A DNA stretch of 64,000 nt. Source: Marixanthomonas ophiurae. GTDB taxonomy: Bacteria > Bacteroidota > Bacteroidia > Flavobacteriales > Flavobacteriaceae. The notes under the pieces were generated by a model that saw only the letters and a program-made list of their open reading frames with translations, searched no databases and was not told the DNA's origin. Made by a program: the position numbers and the translations under genes. Every line of letters starts with the position of its first letter. The first letter of the stretch is position 1. This document shows, in pieces, positions 26,451-34,740 of the stretch. The DNA lies in the NCBI RefSeq assembly GCF_003413745.1, contig NZ_QVID01000001.1:558001-622000 (forward strand). The letters are read 5' to 3'.

Positions 26451-28034
26451 TTAATTCTGAAAAATCGACTTCGCCTCATCATAAACCCGCTCAAAATTAG
26501 CCACTAAATCCGCCTGAGAAAATTGCTTGGATTCTTCAGGAAGCTGCCGCTGAATTCTTGACAATTTAAACTGCACTTTCTTATCCTTACCATCAGCATA
26601 GGTTATAAATTCGCCCTGTTTTAATCGAAAGAAAACGTCTGCTCTAATTTTCGGGATTTCTTTTTCGCCCGTTGTGATTCGCGTATCAAAATCGAGATTA
26701 TGGCCTCGGCTGATGCTTTTGGTTGGGTCTTTGATGATTTCAAAAAAGCGTTCGTAATATTTAGCAGTATCTGGGTCATTTACCTTACCGAAAAACTGGT
26801 AAGACAAGTTGCTCAATATTGCTTTGCTTGCCTTGTCGCCATACATCATATCGTTCTGTATCTTATCCTGCATTACGTAAATGGTGGCAATATCATAACT
26901 TCTAAGTGTTGCCGGAATTCGGTGCATATTCAATAGGCGAATCGTTGGTGCTTCTTCCATCAACAGGAATGACGGTTTGGAATTTCTTACACTCATTTGT
27001 TTAGTAATGGTGTGAATGATTGTGGCAATTACTGGCGAATAGGATGTTTCATATTTAGGGTTGTTTACTACCGAAATTATTGCAGGGTTTTCCTCGCTAT
27101 TAATATTCAATGGCACTTCGTCTGCGGACAATGCCATAAAAATACGCTGTGTACTAATACGTTTCAGCGCATTCGCCAAAGTACTTTTTACACCAGCGGT
27201 CTGCCTATCCGAATCCTTACCACTAATAAAAGCATCTGCCATCGCTCTCGATGTGGTATTTGTTTCCAAAAACTGGATAAGGCTATCCGTATCGAGCATT
27301 TGATAGATGGCTATCAAATGTGGAAGCGTACAGTATTTGGGATAGTCGGTTTTCAGTTTCCAAATCAATCCACCTATCAAGCCTTCAGCGGCATCGTTAA
27401 AGAATTTTGTTGTTCCTGTAGTTCCACCTTCCCGTTGTTCCAAAAGGTTTTCAATCAACACCCTCGACACCTCGTTTACGCTTTCCTCGTTCTCTAAGTA
27501 GCGTGGCGCAACAGGATTTACCCTATGGATAATTTTATCAAAGGAAATAACCTTAAAAGGAATATCGCTATCCTTAAAAAGTGGATATGCCATTTCGGTT
27601 AATTCAAAATCCTTGTAGTCGTGAATGATTCCGCAAAAGCTTTCTTTCCGGAAATGTTTTAAAAAGCCATACACCACACTTTCGGTCTTTCCACTTCCCG
27701 CAGAACCAATGATGGATGCGCCCCTTTTGATATTATCCAATTTGAAATTTCCTTTGTTAGTGGCAAAATAGACTTGGTATTTTCTGTCGCCATTCTGTAC
27801 GGTTTCGATTTTATGCAGAAAGACATACAACCCTATATTAATTAACATTAGAGGGCATACCAGATATAGCAATATCGATACTAATTCGTTCACTTCGGTT
27901 AAATAGATTACCAAGAACGAAAGCATTATGAAATTCAAGAAAAGCGCATACTTGCTCACTCGAAACATCGCATAAAAAACCATATTGGCCACACCAATAA
28001 TTGAGAGTATCGTTATGAGATTGTCTATTTCCAT
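26451..28034 (-). CDS. Type IV coupling protein (VirD4/TraG-family T4CP)
   Basis: A 527-residue coupling protein that links the relaxase-DNA complex to the channel. Two to three membrane helices lie in residues 1-75, Walker A is GSAGSGKT (110-117), and a Walker B-like LLMEEAPTI stretch is near 350. This is MobC/TraG of the mobilisation module in Bacteroidetes. It is downstream of the relaxase gene, 3 bp away, on the same strand. Its mobilisation partners are encoded on the opposite side of the Gabija genes from the tra operon, so the island has been inserted between the channel and mobilisation modules. Confidence 0.88.
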   Translation of the reverse strand: MEIDNLITILSIIGVANMVFYAMFRVSKYALFLNFIMLSFLVIYLTEVNELVSILLYLVCPLMLINIGLYVFLHKIETVQNGDRKYQVYFATNKGNFKLDNIKRGASIIGSAGSGKTESVVYGFLKHFRKESFCGIIHDYKDFELTEMAYPLFKDSDIPFKVISFDKIIHRVNPVAPRYLENEESVNEVSRVLIENLLEQREGGTTGTTKFFNDAAEGLIGGLIWKLKTDYPKYCTLPHLIAIYQMLDTDSLIQFLETNTTSRAMADAFISGKDSDRQTAGVKSTLANALKRISTQRIFMALSADEVPLNINSEENPAIISVVNNPKYETSYSPVIATIIHTITKQMSVRNSKPSFLLMEEAPTIRLLNMHRIPATLRSYDIATIYVMQDKIQNDMMYGDKASKAILSNLSYQFFGKVNDPDTAKYYERFFEIIKDPTKSISRGHNLDFDTRITTGEKEIPKIRADVFFRLKQGEFITYADGKDKKVQFKLSRIQRQLPEESKQFSQADLVANFERVYDEAKSIFQN

Positions 28035-28037
28035 ACC

Positions 28038-29069
28038 CTAAATTCCAATTGAACTTGATTTGATGGCCACTTCTGCGCCACGTCTTAACCGTTTGAAAAT
28101 TCGAAGTGCAATTTGTGCTTGATTAACTGGAATACTTGGCACTATCGGTAATCCTGATTTGGTAATCATTTTAAACGCCAACGCCTTTTCATTTGCTGGC
28201 AGTTTCATCAAGGCAGCGAAATAGAGATTGGGATTCTTTACAAAATCCTTTCTTGCTTTGTAGGTCTCAGCAAAGTTGCGTTTGTAGTCAAAAGTTTTGT
28301 CGAACGTTTTTTCCGCTTTCGTGAAAAAGGCATCTCTATCAAAACCACGCTTTACCTTTTTGCCGTGCATTTCAACTTCGGAAGCTTTGTGTTTACTTCC
28401 TGGGGAAAGACTGACCGAATTGGAAGCATCCTTTCGGCTCACGATTATATGAATATGACTTTGGTTTCCATCCTTTTTCATTCCCTGGACAATCCGTTTT
28501 CCGTTTTGTTGATGTGGCGCTTGCAGTTCCAGTTTGGCGATTTCTTTTTTCATCCTTTTAATATTCCCTTCAGCTCGTCCTTCTTGAATGTTTCTGATTT
28601 CGGTTTTCAGCTGAAGAATTTTTGTAGCAAAAGATTGGTTTTCTTTAATCTGAAAATCTGTTCCCTTGAATGTTCTTTGGTGTTCAATTTTCGCATAGTA
28701 TTTTATATCATCGATGGTTATAGGTCGCCCGTTTATTTCCCGATTGAAACTGGCAACATAATCTTTCATCAATTGACGAGTGTAGGTTTTTAAATCTTGA
28801 CTGTTGTTCTGAAGTTTTTGCAATTCATACTTTGAAGGACTGACCGTGATAGAATAAAACTTGGGTTCTTTCTTTTTTAATTTTGCGGTGTTTCCATCAA
28901 TTTCTTTGACCACTTCTTCAGCGGAAATCTCATCGCCATATTGATTGAAAAAATGTTCCATTTCGTGCTGTTCCAAACCTTGATTTTCCTTTTCCAAATA
29001 GCCAACAAAATCTGCTGAACTTTGTGAATAATTAGTACCCAACTTTTGAGGTGTGATTGTGATGTACAT
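28038..29069 (-). CDS. mobB: Relaxase MobB (DUF5712-type)
   Basis: A 343-residue protein whose QSHIHIIVSRKD stretch (residues 203-214) holds the H205-x-H207 pair of HUH relaxases, with a possible third His in KIEHQRTF (H130). Y14 and Y24 are candidate catalytic tyrosines near the N-terminus. Databases often mislabel this family as MobB of molybdopterin synthesis because of the name. It nicks DNA at oriT and stays attached to the 5' end. Its start is 11 bp after the MobA-like gene stop, and the coupling-protein gene follows within 3 bp. Confidence 0.82.
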   Translation of the reverse strand: MYITITPQKLGTNYSQSSADFVGYLEKENQGLEQHEMEHFFNQYGDEISAEEVVKEIDGNTAKLKKKEPKFYSITVSPSKYELQKLQNNSQDLKTYTRQLMKDYVASFNREINGRPITIDDIKYYAKIEHQRTFKGTDFQIKENQSFATKILQLKTEIRNIQEGRAEGNIKRMKKEIAKLELQAPHQQNGKRIVQGMKKDGNQSHIHIIVSRKDASNSVSLSPGSKHKASEVEMHGKKVKRGFDRDAFFTKAEKTFDKTFDYKRNFAETYKARKDFVKNPNLYFAALMKLPANEKALAFKMITKSGLPIVPSIPVNQAQIALRIFKRLRRGAEVAIKSSSIGI

Positions 29070-29080
29070 AGCTCAAAAAT

Positions 29081-29461
29081 CTACAGTTGATTGCTTTGGT
29101 TTTTCTTTTCGCGAAAGCGGACATCCTTCTTTTCTTCAGCATATTTCTTTTCTACAATCAAAGGTTTTTTTGCAGGTTCTTCCATTTCAAAAAGGGATTG
29201 AATCATCGCCACCGTAGGTTTAGTCTGTGTCTTTTCGACATCCCGCATAATGGCAATAACCGCATTGATTCTTTTAAGCAATTTAGCTTCGATGGTTCGT
29301 CCAGTTGGACCTAATTTTTCCTTTGGCGAAATTTCATTGTAGAAGAAAAAATCGAGCATCGTAGCCATTGCTTCGGTGTGTGATTTGAAGTACTTGCGTG
29401 AGAAAGTTTGGAAGCGTTTTGCGGTTTCCTTTTTAAATCTAATTCCAGTAAATGAGTTCAT
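29081..29461 (-). CDS. mobA: MobA-like relaxosome protein (BfmA/BtgA family)
   Basis: A 126-residue protein beginning MNSFTGIRFKKETAKRFQ, followed by a helix-rich core (EAMATMLDFFFYN) and a charged, lysine-rich C-terminus. This is the pattern of BfmA/BtgA-type mobilisation proteins that bind oriT beside the relaxase. It is the first gene of the mob operon. Two copies of TTTGTCGCAAA lie 10 and 52 bp upstream of its ATG, so the protein could bind there and control its own gene. Confidence 0.8.
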   Translation of the reverse strand: MNSFTGIRFKKETAKRFQTFSRKYFKSHTEAMATMLDFFFYNEISPKEKLGPTGRTIEAKLLKRINAVIAIMRDVEKTQTKPTVAMIQSLFEMEEPAKKPLIVEKKYAEEKKDVRFREKKNQSNQL

Positions 29462-29845
29462 ATTTCGCCGATTTGTCGCAAAATCTTCCCTAAAAATGGG
29501 TCTTTACAGCCCGTTTGTCGCAAATCGTTGATTGTCAAGAAATTATAAAATATTCAAATCGCTGGTAATCAGCTATTTGAAAACGAAAAGGAATCCGAAA
29601 CATCGCGCAGCGTGTTACCCTCTTGCTATTCCTTTTCGTCACGCGCAAGCGTGACAAAAATCCATACAATCCGGCTAAAGAGCCGATTGCCATTTTCAGG
29701 GAAAATAATTTTCCGATAGTTATTTTTCGATGTGTACGGTTATCGGCGAAAGTCGAAAAGTGGATAACCCTACTTAAATTTGAATGCTGAATTTCAGCGA
29801 AATAAAGATACGTTTTTTTCTTGACTATATATTAACTGTATAAAA
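29462..29845. other. Probable oriT region, palindrome-rich
   Basis: A 384-bp gap upstream of mobA with no gene. From left to right: TTTGTCGCAAA at 29472 and 29514 (42 bp, four helical turns apart); a 12-bp inverted repeat acgaaaaggaat at 29583 with its match at 29628; a 7-bp stem with a GCAA loop (29638-29655); a 5-bp stem (29672-29685); a perfect ggaaaat/attttcc palindrome (29700-29714); gctgaa/ttcagc (29786-29798). This density of structure next to mobAB is what an origin of transfer looks like. The nick site itself is not identified. Confidence 0.65.
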
Positions 29846-29848
29846 AAA

Positions 29849-29870
29849 CACCTCTAAACTTTTAGAGGTG
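29849..29870. terminator. Bidirectional terminator
   Basis: cacctctaaa (29849-29858) pairs perfectly with tttagaggtg (29861-29870), 10 bp, flanked by A-run on the left and TTATTTAAT on the right. It can end the - strand transcripts that come from the ssb side and separates them from the mob operon. Confidence 0.75.
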
Positions 29871-29892
29871 CTTATTTAATCAGTATCAAAAA

Positions 29893-30090
29893 TTATATGT
29901 TGAATACATAGGTATAGGAATACAAATTCCGCAATGCTTCTTCATCCAATATTTTATCCAAATTGGTATTATGCTTTGTAGCATAATCAATTATATCCTT
30001 GCCATACTTATGCTTTACTTCTTCTTTGGAATTGGCAATTAATCGCTCTTGTGTTTCCTCGTTCAAATCGGTAAAATTTAGATATATCAT
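29893..30090 (-). CDS. Small hypothetical protein
   Basis: A 65-residue protein, acidic and helical in appearance (NEETQERLIANSKEEVKHKYG), unknown function. It starts 12 bp after the next gene upstream in the same direction and is followed by a terminator, so it is the last gene of an operon in the maintenance module. The start region AT-rich with an ATG and a normal gene-like composition supports it. Small proteins of this sort recur in Bacteroidetes elements between ssb and mob genes, but I cannot name it. Confidence 0.55.
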   Translation of the reverse strand: MIYLNFTDLNEETQERLIANSKEEVKHKYGKDIIDYATKHNTNLDKILDEEALRNLYSYTYVFNI

Positions 30091-30102
30091 AACGTCCGAT
30101 TT

Positions 30103-30483
30103 TTAATATTCGCTTGGTAACATCAGCGTATCATTTACAAAAAATAACCGCAGTTCATCGAGTGGAAAATCGGTTGCTCTGTAACCGTGTTTTTCTAAAA
30201 TATTATCGTTGCCATCGCTGTAAACTATCTCGGCTTCGTAACCTGTAAAATCCTGCTTTTCTTCGGATAATCTTTTGAAGTCAATGGTTACAAATTCGCT
30301 TCGGTTCATCAGACTTTTTGCGATTACCGATGTGTCCGTAATGAGCCAAAAACATTCTGCTACTTCCGATAAATATTTCAATCCGTCCGTAAATCGGGTT
30401 CTTAATAATGGGATTTGGTAGAACATTTCTGTTCCTGTAAAATATTGCAATCGCTCTTTTATTTCGTTAACTTGTGCTTTCAT
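30103..30483 (-). CDS. DUF6876-like protein
   Basis: A 126-residue cytosolic protein. Recognisable stretches are YFTGTEMFYQIPLLRTRFTDG, YLSEVAECFWLITDTSVI and DFPLDELRLFFVNDTLMLPSEY. I associate this pattern with a family (DUF6876) carried by Bacteroidetes plasmids and conjugative elements, of unknown function. Between its start and the ssb gene is a hairpin terminator, so it may have its own promoter. The alpha/beta pattern suggests a small single domain; nothing suggests an enzyme. Confidence 0.65.
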   Translation of the reverse strand: MKAQVNEIKERLQYFTGTEMFYQIPLLRTRFTDGLKYLSEVAECFWLITDTSVIAKSLMNRSEFVTIDFKRLSEEKQDFTGYEAEIVYSDGNDNILEKHGYRATDFPLDELRLFFVNDTLMLPSEY

Positions 30484-30515
30484 TGTTATCTGATTTTAAT
30501 TAATGGATAATGTAA

Positions 30516-30551
30516 AAAGAGGGCGCATCTTTCGACGGTTACGCCCTCTTT
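30516..30551 (-). terminator. Terminator after ssb
   Basis: On the - strand aaagagggcg pairs with cgccctcttt across a 16-nt loop and is followed by a T-run (TTTTTAC). It lies 12 bp after the ssb stop, so it ends the ssb transcript. The following DUF6876-like gene starts 33 bp further on. Confidence 0.75.
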
Positions 30552-30562
30552 CTTTTTGAAGA

Positions 30563-30907
30563 TTACTTGTCGCTCTTGCTTCCAAGTAATAGGATTTCAT
30601 CGGCTACAACTTCCGTTACATAACGTTGGTTGCCATCATCGGTGGTGTAAGTTCGGGTCTTTAGTTTCCCTGTAATTCCTACTTCTTTGCCTTTTTCGAC
30701 AAATTTCTCAACGATTTCAGCAGTCTTGCCCCAAGCTACTACTGTATGCCAGTTGGTGTCCGTTTGCTTTTCGCCTTTGCTGTCTTTGTAATACTCGTTC
30801 GTAGCGAGTGAGAAGCGGGCTACTTTCTTACCGCTTTCAAGGTTCGTAATGGTTGGCTCTTGACCAACGTTTCCAATCAATTGTACGTGATTTCTAATAG
30901 TACTCAT
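30563..30907 (-). CDS. ssb: Single-stranded DNA-binding protein
   Basis: A 114-residue OB-fold protein (NHVQLIGNVGQEPTI, RFSLATNEYY, WHTVVAWGKTAEIVEKFVEKG, KLKTRTYTTDDGNQRY). It is shorter than chromosomal SSB (about 150-175) because the glycine-rich linker and acidic tail are missing, which is common for element-encoded copies. It likely protects single-stranded DNA during transfer or replication of the element. Its 5' side faces a 750-bp structured gene-free stretch, which must contain its promoter. Confidence 0.93.
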   Translation of the reverse strand: MSTIRNHVQLIGNVGQEPTITNLESGKKVARFSLATNEYYKDSKGEKQTDTNWHTVVAWGKTAEIVEKFVEKGKEVGITGKLKTRTYTTDDGNQRYVTEVVADEILLLGSKSDK

Positions 30908-31662
30908 AATAAAATATTTAAGTGATTTATATTTCCCCTATTGATTTAAAACAGATTAAATTTTAAGGGGTGTTTGTTCTTTTCTTCTGTGCATCGCACA
31001 ATGGATAGAGTGGGTTTTGTCAAGACTTTTGGGGAATAAATCAGGTGTGTTTGCGACGTAGTAAATTCCTTGGAATTTCAAGGAAGTAGAAACCTTATTT
31101 TTCACTAAAACTCGTACAGTCTTGACAAGTTCCATAAGGGCATTAGCAATTCTTTTAAACGCAGTTGCGTTTGAGCGTACCGACAGTTAAGCGAGATAAG
31201 TGGCTGTGGTTAAGTTAGAATTGGTTATGTCGTGCCTGTTTTTCGACGACCCGAAAAACAACAAAGGCTTTATCCATTATAAACCCCTTAAAATGTGTAA
31301 GACAGCGGTTTGGTTTTTAAGGATTTTCGAGTGAGGGCTCAAGAAGACCGCGCCGAAAATCCTGTCAAGAAAATCAAGCCGATGGCTTTCCGATGTAAAA
31401 GCGGACTTAATTCACGATTTTGGCTCTGGAATGAAGTGTTCCTTCCCAGCATAGCGGGAAGGGTTAACGGAATGGAAAGCTGAAATTGGGGATTGTGTCC
31501 AAGACCTTTGTAGTGAAGCTCTTTTCCCAAAATGAAGTGGTTGCCTGCTTTTTCAGCTGGCGAGCGTGGAATGTAGGGGAATGTGCTGAATGGGATTAGA
31601 AGTAATCGTTCGTTATATGCTCAGCCATCCAGTTTGAGGTACTGGACAAACCTTTATTTAAT
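30908..31662. other. Gene-free 755 bp with strong inverted repeats (possible structured RNA or origin)
   Basis: No convincing gene. Structure: ttgtcaagact (31017-31027) is the inverse of agtcttgacaa (31118-31128), and between them ttccttg/caaggaa forms a 7-bp stem (31066-31085). Another stem ggattttcg/cgaaaatcc surrounds 31320-31360, and ccttccc/gggaagg lies near 31441-31463. The stretch is less AT-rich than its surroundings. An open frame of 63 codons on the - strand here has no gene-like features. It could be a long structured transcript, an origin of replication, or the leader of ssb. Confidence 0.45.
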
Positions 31663-32523
31663 TTATGCCATAGCATAGACTTCATCAAACAGCTTTCTAT
31701 CCAACCGTTCTTGTTGACCAAAGCTTTTCTTTAAGACATTATGAAGTACTGAATTAAACGCATTATAGCCCAACCAGAGATTTGGTTCTTCATTGAGCAA
31801 CAAGGCTTCATAGTTCAAGATTTCTATGACCTCACGAGACTTTTTTGAAGGGTCGCTGTTCTTATCGCTACACTCGTATCTGAACAGTTTCGTTCCGTCG
31901 AGAATTGCCTTCACAAATTCTTGTGTATCGATGATTTTAAATTCCTTCATTTTGTCGAATTTCTTGGTAATAGTATAGAACTCATTGTCCAGAAATTTAT
32001 CGAATAGATTATTTAATCTCGGCATAATCAAGTGTGTATTGTTCTTACTGTGTTTGATTGAAAACTCAATTTCAGCCTGTGAAACGTGCAGACCATTTGA
32101 GCATACTTCCCTATAAATCCCGAAGTGTCCAGAGGTCTTTTCACTTCCGTCATACGAGTTTTTGAACCGAAGCATCGGTAGTATCAGGTCTTTATCGTTC
32201 TTGACGGTAAACTGGCTTTTATCTTCGATAATAAAGTCAGTAATGAACGACCTGTCATTTTTGTTGATGGTGCGTTTATGGAAGTTCAGCTGTGCATCGG
32301 TCAGCATTTCTTCAGCTTTCTTGAAGAACAGTTGGTTCGGAATGTGGCCATAGCTGTTCGATACCACGTTGACGATTTTACCATTTGAGATAATGACATT
32401 TTCAAGCCCTCTTCGGGATTCCATCTGGGTCAGACTTTTTAAGGATTTCATTTCTGATGGTACGAAGATTTCATCCTGTTGCAAATTTTGTAAATACATA
32501 GCTTTTGAATTTAGATTAAACAT
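31663..32523 (-). CDS. DUF932 plasmid/phage-like protein
   Basis: A 286-residue protein of the DUF932 (TIGR03299) type. The ATG giving MFNLNSKAMYLQNL is preferred over an upstream non-ATG-rich extension because it lies within the stop of the 53-aa gene just upstream, giving tight coupling. Typical patterns are MKSLKSLTQMESRRGLENVI, SYGHIPNQLFFKKAEEML, the FGIYREVCSNGL block and WLGYNAFNSVLHN. The role of DUF932 is unknown; it recurs in phages, plasmids and conjugative elements and is often near replication or partition genes, as here. Confidence 0.82.
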   Translation of the reverse strand: MFNLNSKAMYLQNLQQDEIFVPSEMKSLKSLTQMESRRGLENVIISNGKIVNVVSNSYGHIPNQLFFKKAEEMLTDAQLNFHKRTINKNDRSFITDFIIEDKSQFTVKNDKDLILPMLRFKNSYDGSEKTSGHFGIYREVCSNGLHVSQAEIEFSIKHSKNNTHLIMPRLNNLFDKFLDNEFYTITKKFDKMKEFKIIDTQEFVKAILDGTKLFRYECSDKNSDPSKKSREVIEILNYEALLLNEEPNLWLGYNAFNSVLHNVLKKSFGQQERLDRKLFDEVYAMA

Positions 32524-32677
32524 TTTCTGATAATAATCGGTAATAGTTGGGATGCTTATCCCTGTAATAAGCCAAGTGACTTTCGCCACTATCAAAGTCA
32601 TAATTTTCACTACTCGACTGATAATGCTTTTCAGCTTCTTGTAGCGAAATTTTAGGTTTTTTGGATACTCGTTTCAT
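32516..32677 (-). CDS. 53-aa small protein coupled to DUF932 gene
   Basis: A 53-residue protein (MKRVSKKPKISLQEAEKHYQ ... YRLLSENV) too short for most gene finders. Its TAA overlaps the DUF932 start by 8 bp (ATGTTTAA contains both), and its ATG is 13 bp from the end of a 140-bp duplicated leader that also precedes parB, so it has both a regulated start and a coupled end. It is rich in Lys, Ser and Tyr and has no known motif. The overlap geometry is the best argument that it is translated. Confidence 0.6.
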   Translation of the reverse strand: MKRVSKKPKISLQEAEKHYQSSSENYDFDSGESHLAYYRDKHPNYYRLLSENV

Positions 32678-32689
32678 AATGATATATTT

Positions 32690-32830
32690 TGATTAAACAA
32701 TATTTGAGCAGTACCCAAACGGAAGCTAAAATCTCAGCTCAAAAGGAAACGGAATAAATAAGCGTAGGATGTTGCGTTGGTTTTATGCCGTAGTCTTTTG
32801 ATGGGTGTATTTTACGAGTTTACCTTTGCG
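32690..32830 (-). repeat. Duplicated leader, copy 1 (before the 53-aa/DUF932 operon)
   Basis: About 140 bp that match the leader of parB at roughly 80-85% by eye, including an identical tgccgtagtcttttgatgg block and ggaaacggaataaat. It ends 13 bp before the ATG of the 53-aa gene. It contains tttgagc/gctcaaa-type inverted arms around an inner agct/agct stem, while the parB copy has an inner aagat/atctt stem, so the pairing is kept with different bases. Confidence 0.75.
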
Positions 32831-32896
32831 CTAACTATTGATTGATAACCCCTTCCTTGTAGATGCATCTTTTAAAAAACTATCATACAAAAGAAA

Positions 32897-32922
32897 AAGG
32901 GCCAGCACGAATGCCGACCCTT
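32897..32922 (-). terminator. Terminator after parB
   Basis: On the - strand AAGGGTCGGC pairs with GCTGGCCCTT (two G-U pairs) across a short loop, followed by TTTTTCTTTT. It lies 17-42 bp after the parB stop and before the next leader copy. Confidence 0.8.
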
Positions 32923-32938
32923 CTTCAAACAACAAAAG

Positions 32939-34726
32939 CTACTCGTTGAGTTCCTGAACTTTCTTTTCAAGAACTGTGATGCGCTCTTTCAAACGTGCTT
33001 CACGCTTGTCTCGTTTTTCAGCATATTCCTTTTCTATGCTGGCAATCTTGGATTTGTAATACCCTTGCATCGCATTGTAGAATGAAATGTTCGTCAGATT
33101 GTTGACGTGATTGCTTTCGCCAAAATGTATTTGCTTTGTGAGCATATAGCGTATCAACTTATGGAAGATTTCCTTTTTGAACTTCTTCTTGAAATTCTCG
33201 ACCATTTCAACTTTGGTCATCTTTGAAGTGTTGCCTAAGAATTTTGAGAAGTACTTCTGTTGGCTCATATAGTCCACATTGTTCTCAAATAGCGATATCG
33301 AGAATGCCACCATTTCATCTGTTGAAAGTGTCTTCTTCGTATCAATGTATTTGGTCTCACGAATCATCTGCACAACATCTTCAAACTGCTTGTTGTTCTC
33401 AATTTGCTTCTTCCGGATTTCCCTTTCGTTGATTTTTACGATTTGTTCTTCGGGCGTACAATCTGCCATTTTTCTGTTGGCTAATGGTTCTGAATATGTT
33501 GAATTTTCTGTTTCAGATTTCTCAATGACCTTAACAAATACTTCTTTGTGTTGATATGTTTCAGGATGAAACACAATACCGTTTTTAAATCCATCTTCTT
33601 TTGCTGAATTGAACTTTTCCAATGCTTCTTTATAATTCTGCATTGCTTCATCCAATTCTGCCTTTAATTCATCTTCAGAATAATCGTAATGCTGATATTC
33701 TATCTTGATACCCTCGATTGTAGGCTCAATCGGATGCTCTATAATTTCAACATCATCCAGTAAATAGACTTTCAATCCGTTCTTTTCCAATTTTGATATA
33801 ACGAGCTGATTACTTTCGTCATCCGCCCAATACTGTCGTATTTCTGGAATCAACAGTATTTTCTCTTTCTTGCATTTCTCAATCAAGTTTAAGAACGACT
33901 TGCTTTTCTTCGTTTCAAAACAGGCTGCTTTCGTACAGACCATTTTTCCTTCGCCGAACAGATTGCCTTGATTAGCTGCATTGAAAGGACATTCAACACA
34001 AGACCCAACTTTCGGAACCAATTTTTTATCGGCTACATCAAAAGATGCTTTTTCCAAATCATAGGTCTGGTCTTTAATCATCCTGTTTATCTGATGTGCA
34101 TTAAAATTTTCGCCCATTGTTTCCAACATCATCTGTTGTTCTTCAGGTTCAAATAAAGCGACACCAACACCCAAGGAAATGGTCATTTCGCCATTGCGGA
34201 CATAGTGCTTGAAACCGTCAATCAATCCGGCTAATTTTAATCGCTGTCTGATGAAGTTATCCGTTCTACCCAATCGCTTCGCAATTTCGGTAGGTGAATA
34301 TTTCTCACTTAGGTAAGCAATCGCCTCAGCTTCTTCGGTGGGCTCGACATCCTGTCTTTGCAGGTTCTCGATAATCTGAACTTCCAGAACATCGTTGTTC
34401 TCATAACTTCTTACGATACAGGGTACGGTCTTTTTTCCTGCAAGCTTGCTCGCACGATATCGACGTTCGCCCATCACGATGATGTAATGGCCATTTAGTT
34501 GCCTTACCGTGATTGGCTGCAACACACCGTGCTTTTCGATACTCTCAGAAAGCTGTTGCAAGGCATCATCATTAAAAGTCTTTCTGGGCTGCTCAAGGTC
34601 AGGCTTGATTTTACCCAATGGTAAGTTCTGAATTTGAAGTACGGATGATTTCTTTTCATTTACTTCATTCTTGGCAGCTACTTTAGTTCTACTGCGCTTC
34701 TTTGTGGTACTCGCTTTTGTTGTCAT
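32939..34726 (-). CDS. parB: ParB/Spo0J-family partition protein
   Basis: A 595-residue ParB-like protein. Residues about 32-130 form the ParB N-terminal CTPase domain (LPLGKIKPDLEQPRKTF, GERRYRASKLAGKKTVPCIV, ENLQRQDVEPTEEAEAIAYL) and residues about 145-195 a helix-turn-helix (YSPTEIAKRLGRTDNFIRQRLK). A Cys-containing middle (CVECPFNAANQG) and a long coiled-coil-like C-terminal half make it about twice normal ParB length, a form seen on Bacteroidetes elements. The ATG at 34,726 is preferred to a TTG three codons upstream. No parA is in the window, so it may act without one, or parA lies outside the window. Confidence 0.9.
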   Translation of the reverse strand: MTTKASTTKKRSRTKVAAKNEVNEKKSSVLQIQNLPLGKIKPDLEQPRKTFNDDALQQLSESIEKHGVLQPITVRQLNGHYIIVMGERRYRASKLAGKKTVPCIVRSYENNDVLEVQIIENLQRQDVEPTEEAEAIAYLSEKYSPTEIAKRLGRTDNFIRQRLKLAGLIDGFKHYVRNGEMTISLGVGVALFEPEEQQMMLETMGENFNAHQINRMIKDQTYDLEKASFDVADKKLVPKVGSCVECPFNAANQGNLFGEGKMVCTKAACFETKKSKSFLNLIEKCKKEKILLIPEIRQYWADDESNQLVISKLEKNGLKVYLLDDVEIIEHPIEPTIEGIKIEYQHYDYSEDELKAELDEAMQNYKEALEKFNSAKEDGFKNGIVFHPETYQHKEVFVKVIEKSETENSTYSEPLANRKMADCTPEEQIVKINEREIRKKQIENNKQFEDVVQMIRETKYIDTKKTLSTDEMVAFSISLFENNVDYMSQQKYFSKFLGNTSKMTKVEMVENFKKKFKKEIFHKLIRYMLTKQIHFGESNHVNNLTNISFYNAMQGYYKSKIASIEKEYAEKRDKREARLKERITVLEKKVQELNE

Positions 34727-34740
34727 AATACTCAAATTTT

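Noticed and set aside
26997-27497. 166-aa frame on the + strand, opposite the coupling-protein gene
   Set aside because: Antisense to a well-supported coding gene; rich in Cys and rare patterns, no motif.
28365-28793. 142-aa frame opposite the relaxase gene
   Set aside because: Shadow of the relaxase, with a Phe/Ser-rich composition typical of antisense frames.
28038-29069. MobB as molybdopterin-guanine dinucleotide synthesis protein
   Set aside because: There is no P-loop of that family; the HxH motif and mob context point to a relaxase.
31339-31530. 63-aa - strand frame in the structured stretch
   Set aside because: No gene-like start or motif, crosses the hairpin stems; better read as non-coding.
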